From: Peterkaempfera bronchialis | Lineage (GTDB): Bacteria; Actinomycetota; Actinomycetes; Streptomycetales; Streptomycetaceae | Reading direction: 5' to 3' | Length of the DNA stretch: 64,000 nucleotides | Assembly: GCF_003258605.2 (NCBI RefSeq) | Contig: NZ_CP031264.1 | Span: forward strand, 5,704,001-5,768,000 | Shown: one piece after another, positions 46,461-52,665 of the stretch | How positions within the stretch are numbered: position 1 is the stretch's first letter | Layout: each line of letters opens with the position of its first letter | Notes under the pieces: generated by a model | The model's input: only the letters and a program-made list of their open reading frames with translations | Told to the model about the DNA's origin: nothing | The model's database searches: none | Made by a program: the position numbers and the translations under genes

Positions 46461-47550
46461 CCCAGGCGACGTCCCTGAGCAGGGCGTGCCGCCAGCCCGC
46501 CCGGTCGTGGCCCGACGCGGACCGGGAGACCCGCACGGTGGCGCCGGCCTGCTCGGCCCGGGTCTCGACCAGCTCGCAGTGGGGCAGCATCCGGGTCTCG
46601 TGTTCCCCCACGTCGAACGCGACCCTCAGACCGGACAGGTCGGGGCGGTCCCGCAGGCGCGCGGCGATGGCGCCGCCGACCGGGCCGCCCAGGGGGTCCG
46701 CCAGATCCATGGCGCCGGGTGTCCACCAGAACGCCCCCGACTGGCAGGCGACGCGCGACACCAGGTCCGGGAACTCCAGTGCCGCGTACATCGCGCTCAG
46801 CCCGCCGAGGCTCTGCCCGGCGACCACCAGCCGGTCCCGGTCGGCGGGTACGCCGACCTCCGCGACCAGCGGCAGCAGTTCGTCCCGGACCGCCTCCCAC
46901 AGCACGGGCCCGCACCCGAACTCGGCCTCCCTGTCCTTGGCCGGCAGGAAGACGAGTGTCACGGCAGGCATCTCGCCGCCGGCGACGGCCGAGTCGAACG
47001 CGGTCATGGCCGGGTGCAGGTACAGCCAGTCGTCCCCGTCGAGCAGCAGGACCACCGGGCCGCCGCCGCCCACCGGGTGGACTCGGACGGTGCGCCGCCC
47101 GCCGAGCCGTTCGCTGGCCCAGCGGATCCGGGTGCGCGGAACGGGCAGGACGTCGGCGGCGCCGACGGCCGGCCAGTGCGGCTGCGCCGGGGCGTCCGGG
47201 GTCGCGGCGATGGATCGGTCACCGCCCGCACCGACCGGGTTGAACGGGTCCGCGTACGCCGCGCCGCCCGCGAGGAAGCGGTAGGTCGCCCGCAGGCGCG
47301 CGGGCATGCGCACCTCGGCGTACCAGCAGTCGGTGTCGCCCCATCGGCGCAGGGGCACCGGCTCCGACCAGCTCTCGAACTCGATGCTCGCTTCGGACCC
47401 GCGCCACAGGAACAAGGTCACCCAACCGCCGCCGTCGGCAGGCACCGACGAGGGTGTCCCCGCCGCTGCCCAGAACTCGTCGGTGCCGGGCCTGCCGGGC
47501 AGTCCGAACTCGGCGAAGGCGTCCTCCCTGTCGGCCGCCGGGCCTCGCAT
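46450..47550 (-). CDS. cchJ: siderophore esterase-like hydrolase CchJ
   Basis: 366 residues of the Fes/IroD enterochelin-esterase family. An N-terminal beta domain contains VTLFLWRGSEASIEFESWSEPVPLRRWGDTDCWYAEVRMP and ADPFNP; the hydrolase domain has LLLDGDDWLYLHP, the nucleophile elbow VVAGQSLGGLSAMYAALEFPD and the late histidine in SASGHDRAGWRHALL. CchH has no thioesterase, so CchJ is the proposed releasing enzyme; hydrolysis of imported siderophore is an alternative. Convergent with cchI and divergent from cchK with an iron box between. Ribosome site AAGGAG. Confidence 0.9.
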   Translation of the reverse strand: MRGPAADREDAFAEFGLPGRPGTDEFWAAAGTPSSVPADGGGWVTLFLWRGSEASIEFESWSEPVPLRRWGDTDCWYAEVRMPARLRATYRFLAGGAAYADPFNPVGAGGDRSIAATPDAPAQPHWPAVGAADVLPVPRTRIRWASERLGGRRTVRVHPVGGGGPVVLLLDGDDWLYLHPAMTAFDSAVAGGEMPAVTLVFLPAKDREAEFGCGPVLWEAVRDELLPLVAEVGVPADRDRLVVAGQSLGGLSAMYAALEFPDLVSRVACQSGAFWWTPGAMDLADPLGGPVGGAIAARLRDRPDLSGLRVAFDVGEHETRMLPHCELVETRAEQAGATVRVSRSASGHDRAGWRHALLRDVAWALA

Positions 47551-47597
47551 GGGCGTCTCCTTGTGAGAGGGAAGGGGAAAAGCTAGGCTCGTGTCAC

Positions 47598-47616
47598 TTA
47601 GGCGAGCCTAACCTAA
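47598..47616. promoter_or_regulatory. iron box between cchJ and cchK
   Basis: TTAGGCGAGCCTAACCTAA in the 93-bp divergent gap, 48 bp from the cchJ start and 28 bp from cchK. One site could control both genes. Confidence 0.8.
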
Positions 47617-47643
47617 TCTTGGCATTCTCGGGAGGCACTCGAC

Positions 47644-47856
47644 ATGAGCACCAACCCCTTCGACGACGCCGAAGGCCGTTTCCTGGTCCTGGTGAACGAC
47701 GAGGGCCAGCACTCACTCTGGCCGTCCTTCGCGGCGGTGCCCGGGGGATGGGCGGTCGTCTTCGACGAGGACACCCGGGAGGCATGTCTGGACTACATCG
47801 AGACCCACTGGACCGACCTGCGTCCCCGGTCTCTCGCGGCGTCCATGGACGCGTGA
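47644..47856 (+). CDS. cchK: MbtH-like protein CchK
   Basis: 70 residues with all MbtH-family marks: NPFDD near the start, [28 protein letters not shown] with the conserved W-P and GW, and [17 protein letters not shown] with the final W. MbtH proteins bind NRPS adenylation domains and are needed for their folding or activity, here presumably CchH. Divergent from cchJ, with its own iron box. Confidence 0.95.
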   Translation: MSTNPFDDAEGRFLVLVNDEGQHSLWPSFAAVPGGWAVVFDEDTREACLDYIETHWTDLRPRSLAASMDA

Positions 47857-47986
47857 CCCTCACGGCGGCTGGCGGCCGGTCGGTGAGCACCAGTGAGCAC
47901 TGGTGAGCGCCTGATCGGCCTCGTCGGTGAGCAGTGTCCGGGGCTGGAATGGCAGTGTCACATCCACGACGAGAGATCGAGAGATC

Positions 47987-48733
47987 ATGCGACGACTCAT
48001 CAGGGCCACGGTGGCGGTGGTCTTCGCCCTCGCCGCTGCCATGGGGCTGGGCACGCCGTCCGCGTTCGCGATCCAGGGCGGAGATCAGCTGCCCAACCAG
48101 CGCGGGACCGGGGTGGCGCAACTGTGGTTCGACGGGTGGGGTGGAGACCAGTTCATCTGCACCGCCTCGGTCGTCGGGCCGACCAAGGTCCTCACCGCGG
48201 CGCACTGCATCGACAAGACCGTACTGCCTCAGGACTATTACGTGTTGGTCGGCAGTACGCACCGCGGAGAGGGAACCAGGATCAGGGTCATCACTTGGGG
48301 CACCCGCTTCGACCTTGCGGTCGGCACGCTGAAGAGCACCGTGGTGAACCTCAACGATGTGAGGCATGTGCAGATCCGTGCGACTCAGCTGTCGCCGAAG
48401 GTCGGTGAGTACATGTACGCCTACGGCTTCGGCCGCACCTGCAGGGACTGCGGCCCGGCCGACTACCTCAAGCGCGCAAGGCTGCGGCTCCTCGACATGG
48501 ACCGCGACGCCGCCGGTGGGCCCGGCTACCGGATGCGGGGCGTCCTAGCCTTCCTGTGGCCGAAGGACTCCGGCGGCCCGCTGTTCCGGGAGGAAGACAT
48601 CCTGACTCAGTACGGGGTGACGTCGGAGCGCCGGAGCAACTCTACGATTCCCGAGTTCTACTTCGCCCGGTTCGACCCCAATGCGATGAATTGGCTGAAC
48701 GGCATGAACGTACCCGTGAAGACCGGCTGGTAG
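47987..48733 (+). CDS. secreted trypsin-like serine protease (S1)
   Basis: 248 residues. The signal peptide ends AFA before IQGGDQLPN. The catalytic triad is H73 (TAAHC), D109 (RFDLAV) and S195 (WPKDSGGPLF). Cys pairs fit S1 proteases (CTAS...AAHC, CRDC). Cleavage by signal peptidase would directly expose Ile-Gln-Gly-Gly at the N-terminus, in the place of the activating Ile-Val-Gly-Gly, so no pro-region seems needed. The usual GDSGGP reads KDSGGP. ATG 47987 precedes a proper signal peptide; an upstream frame adds an unrelated extension. A ricin-type gene follows after 8 bp. Confidence 0.85.
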   Translation: MRRLIRATVAVVFALAAAMGLGTPSAFAIQGGDQLPNQRGTGVAQLWFDGWGGDQFICTASVVGPTKVLTAAHCIDKTVLPQDYYVLVGSTHRGEGTRIRVITWGTRFDLAVGTLKSTVVNLNDVRHVQIRATQLSPKVGEYMYAYGFGRTCRDCGPADYLKRARLRLLDMDRDAAGGPGYRMRGVLAFLWPKDSGGPLFREEDILTQYGVTSERRSNSTIPEFYFARFDPNAMNWLNGMNVPVKTGW

Positions 48734-48741
48734 GAGTGGAC

Positions 48742-49287
48742 ATGCGGAAGAAACTCCTCAGCGTGCTCATGGCTGCCATCGCGATGAGCACGGCCGCACC
48801 CGCCGCCCATGCCGACGGCCACGACGGCTACTACCAGTTGCGCAACAAGGCCACCGCCAGGTGCCTGGCCGGGATGTCGGACGGCAGCGTGGTCACCCAG
48901 CCCTGCAACGCGGCCCTCCGCCAGCTCTGGCGGTTCGACCTGAGCACCGGGCTGATCCGCAATTACGACTACAGGTTGTGCCTGGACGACATCACCGCAG
49001 ACCTCGTAGTGGTCCGGATGTCCGGGTGCTCCAAGGACGACCCGGGGCAAATCTGGGATGTGCCCATGACGCGGTCGGGAGAGTCGGGTCGTATCAACAA
49101 CCTGTTCGATGTCCGCGACCGGGAACTGGTCGGCTGGGCGTCGGGGGCGGTCAACGTGGTGGCACCGGATCTCGCCGACGTCCCCGGCAAGGTGACCTGG
49201 ATCATGGACCTGGGTGGATCAGTGGTTGGAGGAGGAGGTGGTGGCGGGGTCCCGGACCCACCCGCCGTCGGAGGCGGCGGCAGGTAG
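48742..49287 (+). CDS. secreted ricin-type (QxW) carbohydrate-binding protein
   Basis: 181 residues. A signal peptide ends near HADGHDGYY. The mature part has beta-trefoil repeats with the QxW sign: YQLRNKATARCLAGMSDGSVVTQPC...RQLWRFD, then LCLDD...MSGCSKDDPGQIWDV. It ends in a Gly/Pro tail GGGGGGGVPDPPAVGGGG. Such domains bind glycans and are often fused to Streptomyces proteases and glycosidases. Here it is a separate gene 8 bp behind the protease, probably co-expressed to target polysaccharide- or glycoprotein-rich substrates. A perfect hairpin follows. ATG 48742 has GGAG upstream. Confidence 0.78.
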   Translation: MRKKLLSVLMAAIAMSTAAPAAHADGHDGYYQLRNKATARCLAGMSDGSVVTQPCNAALRQLWRFDLSTGLIRNYDYRLCLDDITADLVVVRMSGCSKDDPGQIWDVPMTRSGESGRINNLFDVRDRELVGWASGAVNVVAPDLADVPGKVTWIMDLGGSVVGGGGGGGVPDPPAVGGGGR

Positions 49288-49343
49288 CCCGATCCGCCGC
49301 TCGGTGCGCCCGAGCACAGGACACAAGGCCTGGGCCTGGATCC

Positions 49344-49374
49344 ACACAGCCGCACTCGATGAGTGCGGCTGTGT
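49344..49374 (+). terminator. perfect hairpin terminator
   Basis: ACACAGCCGCACT paired with AGTGCGGCTGTGT (13 bp, no mismatch) around CGATG, 57 bp after the ricin-protein stop. It can also act for the convergent hydrolase gene. Confidence 0.85.
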
Positions 49375-49456
49375 CAGGCCGAGGCGAAGGCGTTCGAGAG
49401 CGCCGACCCGCTGAGGCTGGAGCGCGCTGCGAAGCTGCCCGGGTAGCTGGCCTGGT

Positions 49457-50446
49457 TCAGCTCTGGAGGGAGGCGAGCCAGCCGGTCAGGAGACGGTTGA
49501 CCTCGTCGGGGCGCTCCTGCTGGATCCAGTGCCCGCAGCCGTTCAGGATGTGCGAGGAGACCAGGCCGGGGAGGGTGGCTGGGTAGGCGTCGATGGCGTC
49601 GGCCATCCAGGTCGTGGAGGCGTCCAAGGCGCCGCCGATGAACAGGGACGGCTGCTTGATCGGGGCGCCGCCGTACCGGGCGAGGTCCTCCCAGTCGCGG
49701 TCCATGTTGCGGTAGCGGTTGAGGGCCCCGGTCAGGCCGGTGCGCTCGAAGTCCGCGGCGTACACATCGAGGTCGTCCTCGCTCAGCCAGGAGGGGAGCC
49801 TGTGGGCGGGGAAGCGGTCGCGCAGCCGACCGCCGTCGCGGGTCACGAAGTGCGGGTCGGGCTCGCCCTGGGCGGGCATGGTGTCGGCGGACAGGGCCGC
49901 GTAGAAGCCGGCGAGCCAGCCCCGGACGTCGGGCTCCATCTCCGCCTCGGCGCGGCCGGGCTCCTGGAAGTAGGAGACGTAGAACTCCTGGTCGCCGCCC
50001 ATCTGCGCGAAGATGTCGGTGGGGCGGGGGCCGCCGGGCGGCGCGTAGGGGACGCTCAGCAGGGCGACGGCGCGGAAGACCTCGGGGTGGAGCAGGGCGG
50101 AGGCGGCCGCGATGTTGGAGCCCCAGTCGTGGCCGACGACCACCGCCCTCTCCTCGCCAAGGGTGCGTACGAGGGTGACGTTGTCCTCCACCAGGTCGAG
50201 CATCCGGTAGGCGTCCGTCGCGGCAGGCTTGGAGGAGCGGCCGTAGCCGCGCACATCGAGCGCCACCGCCCGGTACCCGGCCGCGGCGAGGGCCGGGAGC
50301 TGGTGGCGCCAGGAGTACCAGGACTCGGGGAAGCCGTGGACGAGCAGGACCAGCGGGCCGCTGCCCTGCTCGACCAGGTGCAGGCGACCGGCGGGCGCCT
50401 CGACAGTGCGGTGGCGAAGGCCGGCGGACGGCGCGGGCTGCTGCAT
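49457..50446 (-). CDS. epoxide-hydrolase-like alpha/beta hydrolase
   Basis: 329 residues. The oxyanion motif HGFPESWYSWRHQL (HGxP), DVRGYGRSSKP, and nucleophile D107 in VVVGHDWGS are those of soluble epoxide hydrolases. A cap domain contains tyrosines, and the late NGCGHWIQQERPDEVNRLL holds the catalytic His. The expected reaction is opening an epoxide to a diol through an aspartyl ester; a haloalkane dehalogenase-like role is less likely. Divergent from the XRE-cupin regulator, with a palindrome between them. Ribosome site GGAGAA. Confidence 0.85.
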   Translation of the reverse strand: MQQPAPSAGLRHRTVEAPAGRLHLVEQGSGPLVLLVHGFPESWYSWRHQLPALAAAGYRAVALDVRGYGRSSKPAATDAYRMLDLVEDNVTLVRTLGEERAVVVGHDWGSNIAAASALLHPEVFRAVALLSVPYAPPGGPRPTDIFAQMGGDQEFYVSYFQEPGRAEAEMEPDVRGWLAGFYAALSADTMPAQGEPDPHFVTRDGGRLRDRFPAHRLPSWLSEDDLDVYAADFERTGLTGALNRYRNMDRDWEDLARYGGAPIKQPSLFIGGALDASTTWMADAIDAYPATLPGLVSSHILNGCGHWIQQERPDEVNRLLTGWLASLQS

Positions 50447-50524
50447 GGGCTTCTCCCCGGGTTCACGGGCGGACGTGGATACCCACCGATCATGCGGCGC
50501 GGCAGCCGCCCGACGCGATCAGCC

Positions 50525-50539
50525 TTGCCATTCTGGCAA
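50525..50539. promoter_or_regulatory. candidate operator of the XRE-cupin regulator
   Basis: TTGCCA-TTC-TGGCAA inverted repeat in the 145-bp divergent gap, 53 bp before the XRE-cupin start. Probable site for control of both the regulator and the epoxide hydrolase. Confidence 0.5.
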
Positions 50540-50591
50540 ACTTGCAGGACAGGCCCGTGCAGGCGGCGCGGCCGGAGAGAGCGGGGCGAGG

Positions 50592-51209
50592 ATGGCGGAC
50601 GACGGCATAGCCGACACGCCGGCGGCGATGGGCTCCCGGCTGCGGGCCGCGCGCGAGCAGCGCGGCGCCACGCTCACCGGCGTCGGCTGCGCGACCGGCA
50701 TCTCGCTGAGCACGCTGTCGCGGATCGAGACCGGCCGGCGCAGGCCGACCCTGGAGGTACTGCTGCGGCTGGCGAAGGAGTATGACGTCTCCCTGGACGA
50801 GCTGGCCGGCACCGCACCCGCCGCGGCGGCCGGGCCGCGCCCCCCGGTACCGCAGCGTTCCGGCAACGACAAGGCGGTGCTGCCGCTGACCCGGTACGTC
50901 GGGGGCCTGCACGCCCACAAGCACGTCCTGCCCGCCATCGACGCGCCGCCGGCGCGGCCACGGCAAGTCTCCCACGACGGGTACGAATGGCTGTGCGTCC
51001 TGTACGGGCGGCTGTGGCTCGCGCTCGGCGATCAGGACCTCGTCCTGACTGCCGGGGAGGTCGCCGAGTTCGACACCCGCACCGCCCACGGAGTCGCGAA
51101 CGCCGGACCGGACGGACCGGTCGAATACCTGATCATGTTCGGGCCGCAGGGAGAGCGCCTGCGGCTGCGCACCCCTCCAGCCCCCGGCCGCGGAGCCGGC
51201 CGGCCTTGA
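50592..51209 (+). CDS. XRE-cupin transcriptional regulator
   Basis: 205 residues: an N-terminal helix-turn-helix (MGSRLRAAREQRGATLTGVGCATGISLSTLSRIETGRRRPTLEVLLRLAKEYDVSLDEL), a linker, then a cupin domain (HDGYEWLCVLYGRLWLALGDQDLVLTAGEVAEFDTRTAHGVANAGPDGPVEYL) with the PH-type ligand region TAHGVAN. This is the common one-component architecture in which the cupin binds a small effector. ATG 50592 follows GGGGCGAGG. It probably regulates the divergent hydrolase gene. Confidence 0.86.
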   Translation: MADDGIADTPAAMGSRLRAAREQRGATLTGVGCATGISLSTLSRIETGRRRPTLEVLLRLAKEYDVSLDELAGTAPAAAAGPRPPVPQRSGNDKAVLPLTRYVGGLHAHKHVLPAIDAPPARPRQVSHDGYEWLCVLYGRLWLALGDQDLVLTAGEVAEFDTRTAHGVANAGPDGPVEYLIMFGPQGERLRLRTPPAPGRGAGRP

Positions 51210-51386
51210 GGTCGAGCAGCGGGAGTCGGCCACCTACGACCGCGCGTTCACCCTGGCGGTCATCCGGATGTCTCGCGGGCGGGCATCCGATCTCCCTGCG
51301 ATGCGTTGTCACTCGTTTCCCCCGGCGGCGGTGCTCCGCCCAAGGTGAGGGGGCCGCGCTGCCCGATCTCGTGCGGCGGTGGGGCC

Positions 51387-51516
51387 CACGGCCTGCGGAT
51401 CCACGACTGGGCAGGGGTCGAGGTACGGCAAGCACGGGGTCCTCGCCCGCCGGAGCACCACCGACCCCACCAGGATCACCCACTGCATCGCCTACGCGCC
51501 CGCCGAGGCCACAGTG
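51387..51516 (+). pseudogene. IS701-type transposase C-terminal-region fragment
   Basis: Plus strand, two frames: HGLRIHDWAGVEV (from 51387), then ARRSTTDPTRITHCIAYAPA. This matches the (RV)YDW...LLARRS-TDP-ELAYY--YAPA region of IS701-family DDE transposases. Neither the DDE core nor element ends are visible. The 340-bp stretch 51210-51549 holds nothing else recognisable. It marks the left border of the polyketide region. Confidence 0.6.
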
Positions 51517-51549
51517 ACCGGCCGGGGTCTCCGGGGCGGGTGCCTGCTG

Positions 51550-51768
51550 CTATTCGGCGACGAAGGTGCTGTGGCTCCAGGTGAAGACCCGCAGGCGGTC
51601 GGCTCCGGACCGGAGGGTTTCGGGGGTCGGGCGGTAGTGCTCGTAGCGATTGCCGCGGAACAGCTTCAGGGGGGCGTCGAGGTCCGTGACGTGGTGGATC
51701 CGGTGGTCGTCGGGGAGTCCACCGGCGGGGCCGCCGAGCAGGATCACATTGGGATGCTTGTCGCTCAT
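51550..51768 (-). CDS. DUF5988 family protein
   Basis: 72 residues: MSDKHPNVILLGGPAGGLP, then DLDAPLKLFRGNRYEHYRPT and RVFTWSHSTFVAE. It fits small DUF5988 proteins of actinomycete biosynthetic clusters, for which no function is known. It is the last gene of the minus-strand operon with the FkbH, ACP and flavin reductase genes, 44 bp behind the reductase, with GAAAGG as ribosome site. No signal peptide or membrane segment. Confidence 0.75.
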   Translation of the reverse strand: MSDKHPNVILLGGPAGGLPDDHRIHHVTDLDAPLKLFRGNRYEHYRPTPETLRSGADRLRVFTWSHSTFVAE

Positions 51769-51812
51769 GCTGAACCTTTCGGTCGACGCGGGAGTCAGGG
51801 TCGGCCGGTGGT

Positions 51813-52352
51813 TCAGCCGACGGAGGTGCCGAGGGCGGCGGAGAAGCGGTTCACGAGGTCGTCGAGGGCGATGGCGGCGGCGGGTGCCAGGTCGGTGGCA
51901 CCGTCCGGCGTGGCGAGGATGTCGCTGTCCAGGACGAACCAGCCCGGGGTGATGTGCGCCGCCCCCATGGAGGACAGGACCGGACGCAGCGCGTAGTCCA
52001 CCGCCAGCACGTGCGCCGGGGAGCCGCCGGTGGCCAGCGGCAGGACGGTCTTGCCAGCCAGCGCGTACTGCGGCAGGAGGTCGAGCAGGCACTTCAGCAG
52101 GCCGGAGTAGGCGGCTTTGTAGATGGGGGTGCCGACCACCACGCCGTCGGCCTCACGGATGAGTTCGGCGATCTCGGTGACCGCCGGGTGGTGGATGTCG
52201 GAGCCGGTGAGCACGTCGGCGGGCAGCCTGCGGACCTCGACCGCGGTGACCTGGTGGTGCTGTGCGTCGAGGCGGCGGGCGGCCTCGCCGAGCAGCCGGG
52301 TCGTTCTGGATGTGGCGGACGGGCTGCCGGAGAGGGTCAGGACACGGGCCAT
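51813..52352 (-). CDS. NAD(P)H-dependent FMN reductase, second SsuE-like copy
   Basis: 179 residues. The phosphate loop TLSGSPSATSRTTRLL and the core ADGVVVGTPIYKAAYSGLLK, LLDLLPQYALAGKTVLPLAT are almost identical to the 18197 protein through residues 70-140, while the C-termini differ. It should make FMNH2 for a two-component monooxygenase. None is present in this part of the cluster, so the partner is probably to the right of the window, or elsewhere. It lies 67 bp after the ACP gene in the same operon. Confidence 0.84.
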   Translation of the reverse strand: MARVLTLSGSPSATSRTTRLLGEAARRLDAQHHQVTAVEVRRLPADVLTGSDIHHPAVTEIAELIREADGVVVGTPIYKAAYSGLLKCLLDLLPQYALAGKTVLPLATGGSPAHVLAVDYALRPVLSSMGAAHITPGWFVLDSDILATPDGATDLAPAAAIALDDLVNRFSAALGTSVG

Positions 52353-52419
52353 GGGAACCTCGGGGGAGTGGGGCGCGGCGCGCGGGGGGCGTCGCCGGCG
52401 GGGTGACCGCTGCGGGGTG

Positions 52420-52665
52420 TCAGGCGGCGGGCCGGGCGGAGGCGATCTCGAAGACCTCGGCGATGGTCCGCGCCTCCAGCAGGTCGGGAAGCGAGAGCCT
52501 GCGGCCGGTGACCCGCTCCAGGGCGGTGAGCAGGGTCAGCAGGTGCAGGGAGTCCCAGCCGGGGAGTTGGTCGAAGTCCACGGTCGCGTCCTGCGGTGTG
52601 ATGTCCAGGCCCAGTTCGTCTCCGGCCACGGTGATCAGCTTCCGCAGTCCGTCGGTGTCGCTCAT
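52420..52665 (-). CDS. discrete acyl carrier protein
   Basis: 81 residues, a free-standing four-helix carrier protein. The phosphopantetheine site is S39 in LPGWDSLHLLTLLTALE, followed by LPDLLEARTIAEVFEIA. Its start overlaps the stop of the FkbH-like gene by four bases, so the two are made together. Discrete ACPs of this kind receive the glyceryl group from FkbH enzymes. Confidence 0.87.
   Translation of the reverse strand: MSDTDGLRKLITVAGDELGLDITPQDATVDFDQLPGWDSLHLLTLLTALERVTGRRLSLPDLLEARTIAEVFEIASARPAA

Noticed and set aside
47888-47905. CACCAGTG-AG-CACTGGTG inverted repeat after cchK
   Set aside because: The loop would be only two bases and it is close to a GTGAGCA direct repeat; could be an operator of the protease gene but evidence is too thin to list.
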